DNA of 10,640 nucleotides, from the NCBI GenBank assembly GCA_029213105.1, contig JARGNS010000078.1, positions 1 to 10,640 of the forward strand, in the 5' to 3' direction. Positions within the stretch are counted from its first letter, which is position 1. Every line of letters starts with the position of its first letter. The DNA is from Planctomycetota bacterium (GTDB taxonomy: Bacteria; Planctomycetota; PLA2; JAEUHO01). Position numbers and translations under genes: made by a program. The notes under the pieces are model-generated. The model saw only the letters and a program-made list of their open reading frames with translations, was not told where the DNA came from and ran no database searches. Below are positions 1 to 8,000 of the stretch, piece by piece.

Positions 1-745
1 CAAAGTGCGATTCCCGTTCGTCATCGGCGCGGAGGGCCGGCTCACCGAGCGCGGCCGCGTAGTCGAGCCGCGAGCCGCCCCCTCGGAACCCGCCGGCGGT
101 TTCCGCCCAGGCCTCGATGAGCCGTGGCGCGGAACCGCCGAGCCGGTAGGTCTTGCTCAGGCGCACGAGCACGCCCTCGATGGCGGCTTCGGGATCCCTG
201 TGGGTCTGCTCGAGGAAGCGATCGAGGTAGAGATCCGGCAGCGTGTAGACGGTGACCTGGATCGTCACGACCGTGCCCGGCATGTCCGGCCGCGGGTAGT
301 GCTTCAGGAGGGCGCGCACCGGGCGTCCGCCCCCGCGGGCCTCCTCGAAGGCCGTACGCAAGGCACGCCAGTGCGCGCGCAGGGCGTCGGACACATCGTT
401 CGTGGTCCCATCCGCCACGCGGTCCCGTCCGAAGTCCAGTGCGCCGAACCGGCAGAACAGCTCTCCCATGGATCGGAACGCGGCCTCCCCCCCCGCCTCC
501 ACGAGGCAGGCCTCGGGGCACGACGCCGGCTTGAACTCCCGCTTGGTGCTGAACAAGCGGGGCTGCATCGTGTCCGTTGCCAGACCAGGGCTTCCCGCAA
601 GCTGGGCCCGCCACGAGGAGGTAGCACCTGCGCATCCATCCTCCGCCTGGACCGCCGCAACTCGATCCGGCGGCGGGCCTCCGCACGCCGCCATCAAGAG
701 GAGCGACATGCAGCAGGCGACGCCGGCGGAGAAGGCTGTGGGCAC
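1..745 (-). CDS. Putative lipoprotein of unknown function (3' end outside window)
   Basis: I do not recognise the family. The minus frame stays open from its start to the window edge, giving 248 visible residues with no stop. From the GTG at 745 the N-terminus is a hydrophobic stretch ending in LLLMAAC, a lipobox-like site with Cys21 as the lipidated residue, followed by a GGPPP linker. Four more Cys (38, 76, 80, 98) lie in the mature part, which could form disulfides in an exported protein. Residues 115-215 look helical and mixed, with no catalytic motif I can name. GGAG at 754-757 sits 8 nt before the GTG, so I chose it. An in-frame ATG at 781 would add Arg and His to a signal n-region that otherwise lacks basic residues, and is a real alternative; ATG 709 is less likely. 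It lies 227 nt downstream of the HEAT gene, so co-transcription is possible but unproven. The other frames here give Arg/Pro/Gly-rich nonsense. Confidence 0.75.
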   Translation of the reverse strand, partial: MPTAFSAGVACCMSLLLMAACGGPPPDRVAAVQAEDGCAGATSSWRAQLAGSPGLATDTMQPRLFSTKREFKPASCPEACLVEAGGEAAFRSMGELFCRFGALDFGRDRVADGTTNDVSDALRAHWRALRTAFEEARGGGRPVRALLKHYPRPDMPGTVVTIQVTVYTLPDLYLDRFLEQTHRDPEAAIEGVLVRLSKTYRLGGSAPRLIEAWAETAGGFRGGGSRLDYAAALGEPALRADDERESHF

Positions 746-753
746 GGGCAGCG

Positions 754-757
754 CTCC
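754..757 (-). promoter_or_regulatory. Ribosome binding site supporting the GTG 745 start
   Basis: On the minus strand GGAG is followed by an 8-nt spacer and then GTG. It decides between the GTG at 745 and the in-frame ATG at 781, which has no comparable purine run upstream. Confidence 0.45.
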
Positions 758-920
758 AGGATGAATGCGTGGCGCAGGCATGCACGATGCGCTGCGAAGG
801 CGTCCCGATGTACCGCCTCCGCAGCGGCGCGATCCCCTCGAAATCACGGCCGGCAGACAACCGAGGCACTCCGCCCCGGCATCCCGGATACCAGTTGCGC
901 GCATCCGCACGCATAGCGGC

Positions 921-962
921 AACGCACTTGCCTGCATGCGCGCAGATCGGGAACGCAGTTGC
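921..962. repeat. Two 11-bp direct repeats AACGCA(C/G)TTGC, 31 bp apart
   Basis: AACGCACTTGC at 921-931 and AACGCAGTTGC at 952-962 differ at one base and are spaced 31 bp start to start, close to three helical turns, so a protein could bind both on one DNA face. A TGCGCGCA palindrome (937-944) lies between them. They sit just downstream of the HEAT stop and about 180-220 bp upstream of the lipoprotein start. An operator role is inference; chance is possible in such biased sequence. Confidence 0.3.
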
Positions 963-972
963 CACGTCCGGG

Positions 973-2910
973 CTACTGGATGTGGAAGACCTGCGTGAGC
1001 GCCGGCGTGCGCGCCGGGTAGTTCGCATGCATGGTCAGTCGCACGCGCGAGGGTCGCGGCTCGGGGTCGTAGATCAAGCCCAACGCGACGACGCTCATGA
1101 TGCGGACGTTCAAGCCTTCCACGCGATCGCCGGCGAACTTCACGAGCATGGCCGTGGCCTCCGGATCCCCGAGACGGCCGAGCGCACTGGCGACGACGGC
1201 CACGGCATGGCGTGAGCGCGTGCGCTCGAGCTGGGCCACGAGACGAGTGGCCGCTTCCGGTACGGCCAGGACGGCCAGAGCACGCACGGCCTGCAGATGC
1301 ACCTGGGGGGAGACGCGCTCGGCTGCCGCCTTGTGCAGCGCCGCACGCACCTCGAGCGTGTTGCACCCGATCTGCGCAAGCGCCAGCGCGCAATGCCCGC
1401 GCAACGAGGCCCCGCGCTTGCGATCCTCGAGGATGTCGAGCAGGACCTTGTGTGCGCTGGCCGCACCGGCCAGCCCCAACGCGACCGCCTGGGCGCCGAG
1501 GGCGTCGTCGGCGCCACGTCCCCGGGCGAGCAGCCGTGCCAGGGTCCGCCGGACCTCCTTGAGGACGACGGCGTTCGTCTTCGTGGTCGGCTCGATCTTG
1601 TACACCGCAAGCCCCAGCGCGAGCGCGCAGTACGGACGCGTCATGGAGCGACCGCGCTCGGCCCCGCGCGTGAGGATCTCGTCCACGTGCAGCTCGTCCA
1701 CGAGGGCGGAGCTCCCCGCGGCGAGGTCGGCGCGCAGGAGGCTGGCGAGGGCGATGTGCTGCAGTCCGGCGGCGAACCAGTTCGGCTCGCGCGGCAGCCA
1801 GCGCGTGAGCGCCCGTGCGACCGCGAGGCGCTCCCCCCCAAGCAGGTCCTCGACGCGGCGCGTCAATGCGATGGCCGCGGCGCTACGCACGGCGACATGG
1901 TCGCGCGTGCCGCGCATGGACCAGAGCGCGATGGTCGACCAGGCCGGCCCGTCCAGCCGGGCGTACGTGGTCAGCGCATGGGAACGCAGCAGCGCCTTCC
2001 AGCGGCGCCCACGGAACGGCTGGTCCATCGCGATGGCCTTGAGCCCGGCGAGGACACCGCCCGGCACGCCGGCCTTCGGCTGCATGCCAAGGGCCGTCAA
2101 CAGCGCCACCGGAAGGTCGACGTCGGGGTAGGTGCGCTGGAGCCGTGACCAGAGCGCCCGCGTGATCGCGCGTCCCTCGCGTTCGAAGAGCTCGGTGCCG
2201 TACGGCTGGTCGGCGAGCAACCCGAGCGAGAGCACGGCGAAGGCCCGCACGCGCGTCGGCGCGTCCTTGTCGTCGAAGAGCCCGAGCAGGAACGTCCGGA
2301 CGTCCCGCATGGTCGTAGCGTCCTGCTGCTGGGTGCGATCGCTGCGCCGCAAGAGACCGAGTCCGAGCACCGCCGACTCGCGGACCTCGCGGTGGGCACT
2401 GGGATTGGAGGCATGACGCGCCAGGACGCGCACGGGCGCGGTGCCTCGCGCCGAGCGTCCCAGGGCCACGAGGGCTGCCGCGACGAGGCGGTCGTCGTGC
2501 AGCGCACGCGGGTCGACGAGGGAGAGCAGGAACGGGAGGGCCGTCTCCTTCGCTCCCTTCTCGATCGCCCGCTCCCAATGGGTCAGGGCGCCCCCCCGCC
2601 CGATCTCGCCCACACCGAACAGCGATCCGGAGGCGGTCTCCTGGGCACGGTGTCGCGTCGCGCGCTTGTCGGGCAGCAAGCCGTCGCGGTGCAGCTGCCA
2701 CCAGGTCGTCCAGTTTCCGACCGTCCAGGTCGCCCGCTCGGTCGTCACGCGCCCGACGCGCCCCGGGGGCAGGCTCGGCTGGGGTGCGTCCGGGCCTTGG
2801 GGGGCATCCTCCCGGAAGCTGCCCCCGTGGGCGCGCGCAGCCGGGGCGGTGCACAGCAGGGCGGCCATCACGAGGCACACCAGCAGGACGAGGGCAAGGG
2901 AGCGTGTCAT
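973..2910 (-). CDS. Secreted HEAT-repeat protein, downstream paralogue
   Basis: A 645-residue exported alpha-solenoid protein, probably a protein-binding scaffold; no enzymatic motif is visible. Residues 1-27 form a signal peptide (basic MTR start, long Leu/Val core, Ala-Arg-Ala cleavage site) and the mature protein would begin His-Gly-Gly. A Pro-rich linker follows, then a WTTWW signature near residue 67-71, then HEAT/PBS-lyase-like repeats spread over about 125-350 and 420-615 with recurring VRxxAxxALGxL segments. The tail shares RLT...YPAR...AL...F.I with its neighbour. The frame also has an ATG at 2973, but that would overlap the upstream gene and put 21 non-signal residues before a perfect signal peptide, so I start at 2910. 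No good Shine-Dalgarno precedes 2910, and the upstream stop is only 11 nt away, which suggests translational coupling. Full-length homology to the gene at 2922-4922 indicates tandem duplication. Confidence 0.88.
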   Translation of the reverse strand: MTRSLALVLLVCLVMAALLCTAPAARAHGGSFREDAPQGPDAPQPSLPPGRVGRVTTERATWTVGNWTTWWQLHRDGLLPDKRATRHRAQETASGSLFGVGEIGRGGALTHWERAIEKGAKETALPFLLSLVDPRALHDDRLVAAALVALGRSARGTAPVRVLARHASNPSAHREVRESAVLGLGLLRRSDRTQQQDATTMRDVRTFLLGLFDDKDAPTRVRAFAVLSLGLLADQPYGTELFEREGRAITRALWSRLQRTYPDVDLPVALLTALGMQPKAGVPGGVLAGLKAIAMDQPFRGRRWKALLRSHALTTYARLDGPAWSTIALWSMRGTRDHVAVRSAAAIALTRRVEDLLGGERLAVARALTRWLPREPNWFAAGLQHIALASLLRADLAAGSSALVDELHVDEILTRGAERGRSMTRPYCALALGLAVYKIEPTTKTNAVVLKEVRRTLARLLARGRGADDALGAQAVALGLAGAASAHKVLLDILEDRKRGASLRGHCALALAQIGCNTLEVRAALHKAAAERVSPQVHLQAVRALAVLAVPEAATRLVAQLERTRSRHAVAVVASALGRLGDPEATAMLVKFAGDRVEGLNVRIMSVVALGLIYDPEPRPSRVRLTMHANYPARTPALTQVFHIQ

Positions 2911-2921
2911 GGCGCGTCGGA

Positions 2922-4922
2922 TCACAGGATCGTGAAGGCCTCCTGGAGGGCGCGGGAGCGCGCGGGGTAGCACGTACCGCGCGTGAGACGCAACAGGTGG
3001 GGTCGCGGCTGGGGATCGAGCAGGCGGCCGAGGGCCACCAGCGCCATGGCGCGCACGAGGGCGCGCGCCTGGGGGTCGCGGGCCTTGGCGATCAGGGCCT
3101 CTGCGGCCCCGAGGTGGCCGAGGCGGCCGAGGGCGGAGGCGACGGCGGCGAGGCGACGGGTGGAGTCGTCCCCCTCGAGCGCGGCGAGCAGCTTGGCCGC
3201 AACGCGGGTCTCGCCGAGCAGCGAGAGAGCCAGCGCTGCCTGGCCCCGGACGACCGCCGGCGTCTTCTCGCCCACGACGAGGTCGGCCAGCACCTCGATG
3301 GAACCGCCCCCGCCCCCGATCTGCGCCAGGGCCAGCGCCGCATGGCCGCGTACCTCCGGCTCGCGCGCCGCGCTGCGCGCCATGGCGATGAGCGTCGGGG
3401 CCGCCGTCGGGTCCCCGAGCAGGCCCAGCGCAACGGCGCCCGCGCCCTGCACACTGGGCTGCGAGCCCGCGTCGCGAACCATGCGCTGCAGGGCGTCACG
3501 TGCCCGCGTCCGAAAGCGGCGCGCGATCTCGCTCTTCGGATCGCCCTCGCGGGCGGCGAGTGCCAGGCCGAGTCCCGCCCAGCCGCGCAGATACCAGGGC
3601 GCCTTGGCCACGCGCTCGATGAGGAGTTCGTCGGCCTTGTCGTAGGCCAGGGCGCGATCGGAGCCGGCGGCAAGGTCGGCGCCGACCATCCGGCCGAGCG
3701 CCACGTTGGCCAACCCGACGGCCAGCATCTGCTGCTCCAGGCCGAACGCGCGTTGGACGAGGCGCAGCGCCGCGCCACGCTCGGCCGCGGCCAGGTGAGG
3801 CGAGCGCTCGGCGATGGCGAGGAGGGCCGCGAGGCGGACCACGATGCTCCGCCGGGTGTCGGCCATGAGCCGCAGGAGCAGGGCATGCCCACTCGTGCCG
3901 CCCAGACGCGCCACGGCCGTGACGGCATGCGCGCGCTTGAGCAGATCCCACTGGTGTCCCAGCGCCTTCTTGCGGCCGACGATCGCGCGTAGGCCCTCCT
4001 GCACGCCGTCGGGGATCCCCGCGGCAGGCTGCAAGCCGAGGGCGGTGAGCAGGGCGATGTGCAACTCACGATCGCGATACGGCACCGCCAGGCGCTCCCA
4101 GAGGAGCTTCGTGATCAGCCGACCATCGCGGCTGAGGGGATCGTCACGCCAGGGCTGATCGCCGAGCATGCCGAGGGCGTACATCGCGAAGCAGCGCGTC
4201 CGCAGGGGCACGTCCAGGCGCTTGCCGCCCGCGTTCCCGTCGAAGACCTGCAGCAGGCGTCCGCGCACGCCCTCGATGGCCAGGGTCTTGGCGCGCAGGG
4301 CGTCGTCATCCCGGCGCAGGTGCCCGAGCGCCAGCGCGGCGGACTCGCGCACCATCCCCGAGCGCCGGGGATCGAGCACAAGGGCGAAGAGCGCCTCGAT
4401 GGCTTCCTTGTCCCGTGCGATCTTCCCCAGGGCGATCGCCGCGGAGGCGACGACGTCATCCGGGTGCTTCGCGTCGGGCGCGAGCAGCGACAGCAGGAAC
4501 GGCAGAAGACGCGTCCTGGCGATGGCGCGACGCTCCGCCTCCCAGCCCGCCGCCGTGCGGCCGTCGCCCGCCGGCGTCACGGCCACGCGCGCAAAGCGGC
4601 GCGCGGGCAGCCAGGCCTCGCGCTCCAGGTTCCACCAGAGTTGCCACGAGGTCTCGACCGTCGGGGTGATGGGTGTCTTGCGCTTGCTCGCGCGGCCGGA
4701 GCCCTTGGTCGTGGGCCCCGCGCCGGGTGTCACGATCGGCCCCCCGAAACCCGGATCCACATGCGAGGGCGGTCCGCCGCCCCCCGGGCCACGCGGCCCC
4801 TTCGAGCGCGGCGGCGGAGGCACGATCACGCCCCCGTGGGCCCAGGCGCGGACCGAGCCGAGCTCACTCCCAAGGAGGAGTACCCCAGCGATCAACACGA
4901 CGGCGAACCGGTCACAGCACAC
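2922..4922 (-). CDS. Secreted HEAT-repeat protein, upstream paralogue
   Basis: A 666-residue exported HEAT-repeat protein. It starts at GTG 4922, supported by AGGAGGT at 4932-4938 with a 9-nt spacer. Residues 1-28 form a signal peptide with cleavage near Ala-Trp-Ala, leaving His-Gly-Gly at the mature N-terminus. Residues 32-90 are Pro/Gly-rich low complexity. A WQLWW motif (93-97) precedes the solenoid. Repeats of the type VRxxAAxALGxLG are clear near 191-202, 241-253, 491-504, 524-536, 558-571, 589-602 and 623-636. The region around 270-315 (ALLTALGLQPAAGIP) and the DLAAGS segment near 416-421 match the downstream paralogue closely although they are not HEAT consensus, so these positions are likely functional. 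HEAT solenoids usually bind proteins; no catalytic residues are evident. It is first in a two-gene operon, with 11 nt to the next start, and is separated from the protease by 126 nt containing hairpins. Confidence 0.9.
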   Translation of the reverse strand: MCCDRFAVVLIAGVLLLGSELGSVRAWAHGGVIVPPPPRSKGPRGPGGGGPPSHVDPGFGGPIVTPGAGPTTKGSGRASKRKTPITPTVETSWQLWWNLEREAWLPARRFARVAVTPAGDGRTAAGWEAERRAIARTRLLPFLLSLLAPDAKHPDDVVASAAIALGKIARDKEAIEALFALVLDPRRSGMVRESAALALGHLRRDDDALRAKTLAIEGVRGRLLQVFDGNAGGKRLDVPLRTRCFAMYALGMLGDQPWRDDPLSRDGRLITKLLWERLAVPYRDRELHIALLTALGLQPAAGIPDGVQEGLRAIVGRKKALGHQWDLLKRAHAVTAVARLGGTSGHALLLRLMADTRRSIVVRLAALLAIAERSPHLAAAERGAALRLVQRAFGLEQQMLAVGLANVALGRMVGADLAAGSDRALAYDKADELLIERVAKAPWYLRGWAGLGLALAAREGDPKSEIARRFRTRARDALQRMVRDAGSQPSVQGAGAVALGLLGDPTAAPTLIAMARSAAREPEVRGHAALALAQIGGGGGSIEVLADLVVGEKTPAVVRGQAALALSLLGETRVAAKLLAALEGDDSTRRLAAVASALGRLGHLGAAEALIAKARDPQARALVRAMALVALGRLLDPQPRPHLLRLTRGTCYPARSRALQEAFTIL

Positions 4923-4926
4923 GCGA

Positions 4927-4965
4927 ATCGGACCTCCTACCCCATGAAACGGGCAAACGTCCGAT
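4927..4965 (-). promoter_or_regulatory. Leader inverted repeat enclosing the Shine-Dalgarno
   Basis: On the minus strand ATCGGAC (4965-4959) can pair with GTCCGAT (4933-4927), a perfect 7-bp stem with a 25-nt loop. Most of the AGGAGG lies at the edge of the loop and its final G enters the stem. This could tune translation of the HEAT operon; no ligand-type aptamer is recognisable. Function is inference. Confidence 0.3.
4932..4938 (-). promoter_or_regulatory. Strong Shine-Dalgarno for the upstream HEAT gene
   Basis: AGGAGGT on the minus strand lies 9 nt before GTG 4922 and fixes this non-ATG start. It is the best ribosome binding site in the window. Its last two bases begin the 3' arm of an inverted repeat, so accessibility could depend on folding of the leader. 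Confidence 0.75.
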
Positions 4966-4971
4966 CGCGCA

Positions 4972-4983
4972 CGCCTCGAGGCG
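4972..4983. promoter_or_regulatory. 12-bp perfect palindrome upstream of HEAT operon
   Basis: CGCCTCGAGGCG reads identically on both strands and ends 49 nt before the GTG start of the upstream HEAT gene, a plausible operator position. A second palindrome, CCGGGCCCGG, lies at 4990-4999. GC-rich sequence raises the chance of such symmetry, and no clear -35/-10 promoter was found to anchor it. Confidence 0.3.
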
Positions 4984-4999
4984 CAGAACCCGGGCCCGG

Positions 5000-5017
5000 T
5001 CTGAAGCGGGCTTCAGA
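5000..5017 (-). terminator. Second hairpin after the protease stop
   Basis: A perfect 7-bp stem TCTGAAG / CTTCAGA closes a 4-nt loop. It directly follows the stronger hairpin at 5020-5042 and lacks its own T-tract. It may strengthen termination, protect the mRNA 3' end, or belong to the leader of the HEAT operon. Confidence 0.4.
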
Positions 5018-5042
5018 AAGCGCCCCCGGCGGGAGGGGGCGC
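5015..5042 (-). terminator. Probable intrinsic terminator of the protease gene
   Basis: Six nucleotides past the TAG stop, the minus strand has a perfect 8-bp all-G/C stem GCGCCCCC / GGGGGCGC with a 7-nt loop, followed by TTTCT. The U-tract is short, so termination may be partial and allow readthrough into the HEAT genes. Confidence 0.55.
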
Positions 5043-5048
5043 GCCGTC

Positions 5049-8000
5049 CTACTTGGTGGTCTGCGCCGGGACCGCCGGCGGCTCGCCGGTGGTGCCCCAG
5101 TCGAGCAGCTCGCGGACGACCTTGCCGCCGCGCTCGTGGCGCACCAGCCCGTCGACCGGCACCTCGCTCGAGAGCCAGCGCTTGTCGACACGGTCACCCC
5201 GGCCCTTGCGGGTGATCGTGACACACTCGAGCTTGCGCCCGTTCACCTCGATCGTCTCGCGCCCGACGGTGGCCACGCCACCGCGGCCCCGACGACCGCC
5301 CAAGGCGATGCGCTCGCGGCGCGGACGCGCGACCTTGCGGCCCTGCATCTGCTTGCCGCCGTAGGCCAGCTGCGTCTGCAACCAGACGACGTCCTCGGCC
5401 ACCTCGACCACGCGCAGCGTGGCGACGGCCTCTTCGCCCTGGATGACCGTGCGCATGCGCACCCACTCGCCGACCTTGGCGTCGTGCAGCGGGTTGGCGG
5501 GGCCCTCGACGGCCGGGCCGCCCTTGGGGTTGCTCTTGGCCTTGGGGCCGGGCACGTCCTTCGCCGCCGGCTTCGGGGCGGGCTTGGGCTCCGGCTTCGG
5601 TTCGGCCGTCGCAGGCACCTCGGGCGCGTCCATGCCCCAGTCCGTCGCGGTCACGACGCTGGCCTTGCCGATCTCGACCTTGAGCAGGCCCATCGCCGGG
5701 ACCGCGTTGGAGAACGTCATCCGCATGCTGCCGCCGAAGGCCTCCAGCGTCACGATGGCCACCTCGACGGTCTCGCCCTTGATCTGGGCCGTGCGCGTCT
5801 CGTGGCTCTTGATCTGCCCCATGCCGGCGAGGGAGTCGAGCAGCGTGGCGCGCGGCATGGCCTGCGGCAGCGGCAGCGGAATCGCCGGGCCGCTCTCGAG
5901 CTCACGCTCGAAGCGCACCTCGTCGTCCGAGACCTCGACGACGCGGATCTTCATGGTCGTCTTGTCGGGCGTGCCGGGCAGCTGCGCCTCGAAGCGCACC
6001 CACTCACCGACCTTGACGTCGGCGAGGGGGTTGAGGGCACTGCCCGCCGTGTTGGCCGTGGCGTCGCCCGTGTCGGGGCGCTCGGGCATCGGCTCCGTCG
6101 GCGTCGGCTTCTTGCCGGTGGCCGGCTTCTTGCCAGGCGTCCGCTTCTTGCCCGTGGCCGGCTTCTTGCTGCTGCGAACCTCGGCCATGACGACTTCGAT
6201 GGCCTTCTTCAGCTGCGGGTCGCGGCCCTTGAGGCGGTCTTCCGCGCTCATCTCGACGAGGATGTCCGGCTTCACGCCGTGGCCCTCGAGGTTCGTGCCG
6301 TCCATCCCCTCGTAGCGGGTGCCCGCCACGCGGAAGGAGCTGCCGTCCGAGAGGGTGATGTCGATCGTGCCGATGACGCCACCGGGTGTCGGAACGCCGA
6401 TGACCTTGCCCGAGCCCATCGCCTTGAAGATGTAGGGGAACACCTCCGCGTCGGAGAACGAGCGCTCGTTGATCAAGACGACGACGGGCTTGTCCCAGTA
6501 CAGGGCCGGCTGCGTCATCTTGAGCGGCGAGCCGCGGCGCGAGACGCGCGCGTACGGGCGCGCCGTCAAGATCTGCATCAGCTGCTGATGGATGTTGCCG
6601 CCGCCGTTCTCGCGCACGTCGATGATCATGCCCTTGACGCGCGAACGACGGTTCCAGTTCGCCACGGCGCGCTGGAACTTCTGGAGGTTCTGCGGGTTCA
6701 TCGCGCTGAGGTGGATGTACCCGATCTGCCCCTTCGTCTCGGCGCTGACCTTGCTGCCGTTCCCGGCGACCCAGCGGACGGCCTGCATGGTGCGGTACTG
6801 GTTGGCCCCCATGGGCTTGACCTTCTCCTCGCGGGCGGCGCCCACGCCATCGGCGGTGATCGGACGGAAGCGCACGCGCACCTCCTTGCCGACGGTGCCC
6901 GCGAGCATGCGATCGACGTCGGTCGCGCCCGTGACCTTCTTGCCGTTCAGCGCGATGACCTCATCGCCCACGCGCAGGCCAGCCTGATCGGCCGGGCCCT
7001 TGCTGTAGATCGACGCGACGGTGCGGCCGCCGTTGGGGCCCACCTTGTCGCCGAACTCGAGGCCCAGGTAGCCCGTGGCGGGCGTGGAGGCGGAAACCGC
7101 GTTCGAGGGCCGGCTCCCACCGTAGATGCCGAGGTGGCTGGCGTTGAGCTCGGCCAGCATCTGGCGGATCACGTTGTGGAACTCGTCCTTGTTCTCGGCG
7201 TCGATCGCCATGTCGCGGTACTTGGCCCGCATCTTCTTCCAGTCGACGCCGTGCATCTTCGGGTCGTAGAAGCCGTTGCCGAGTGCGACCCAGGCTTCGT
7301 CGAAGAGGTTGCCGAGCTCCTGCCGGACGTCGACCTCGACGGTGCCCGTGAAGGGCACCTTCTCGCGGTTCTCGACGGTCTTCGGCGCCGGGACACGGAA
7401 GATCTCCTCGCGGCCGGAAGCGCCCACCGAGAAGTAGATGTAGTCGCCACGCGGGCTCCAGCAGGCCGTCGAGCCATCACGGCTGATCTGCATCGACGGG
7501 CCGCCGGCGGCACTGACGACGTAGAGGCCGCCCGAGCGCCCGTTGGCCTGGTTGAACACCTCGTAGCAGAGCAGCGAGCTGTCCGGGGACCACGCCGGCA
7601 CCTGCATGAAGCTCGTGCCGCCGGTCACGCGGCGGACGTTGCCCCCGCCGGCGTCCATGACGTAGATGGACTGGTTGCCCTCGCGCGCACTGTCGAACGC
7701 GATGAAGCGCCCGTCCGGCGAGAAGCTGGGATCGTCATCGGCCGCGGCGTGCTTGGTGAGGCGCGTGGTGGCCTTCGACTTGACGTCGATCGTCCAGATG
7801 TCGCGATTGCCACTGCGCTCCGAGCAGAACGCGAGCTTCGAGCCGTCGGGCGACCAGTTGTGGAAGAAGTCGCCCGCCTTGTCCTTGGTGAGCTGGGTGA
7901 TGGCGCGGCTCTTCACGTCCATGAGCCAGATGTCGCTGTTGCCCGAGCGATCACTCTGGAACGCGATGGTCTGGCCGTTGGGGCTGATGCGCGCCCACTC

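Larger units (their letters stand above)
746..972. other. Intergenic gap between HEAT gene and lipoprotein gene
   Basis: No credible protein is encoded here: the six frames give only Arg/Ala/Pro-rich shadows, apart from the possible 12-codon N-terminal extension of the lipoprotein from ATG 781. I see no hairpin followed by a T-run that would make a clear intrinsic terminator for the HEAT pair, and no confident -35/-10 pair. The only notable structure is a pair of 11-bp direct repeats close to the HEAT stop codon, described separately. Confidence 0.6.

Noticed and set aside
5..916. A 303-codon plus-strand open frame
   Set aside because: Composition is shadow-like (Arg, Ala, Gly, His), and the opposite strand gives a lipoprotein with signal sequence and ribosome binding site.
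42..1028. A 328-codon minus-strand open frame overlapping the lipoprotein and a HEAT 3' end
   Set aside because: Its product is Arg/Gly/Pro-rich with no plausible fold, and it overlaps both better-supported genes in another frame.
2911..2973. ATG 2973 as start of the downstream HEAT gene
   Set aside because: It would overlap the upstream gene by about 50 nt and place 21 residues ahead of a complete signal peptide starting at Met 2910.
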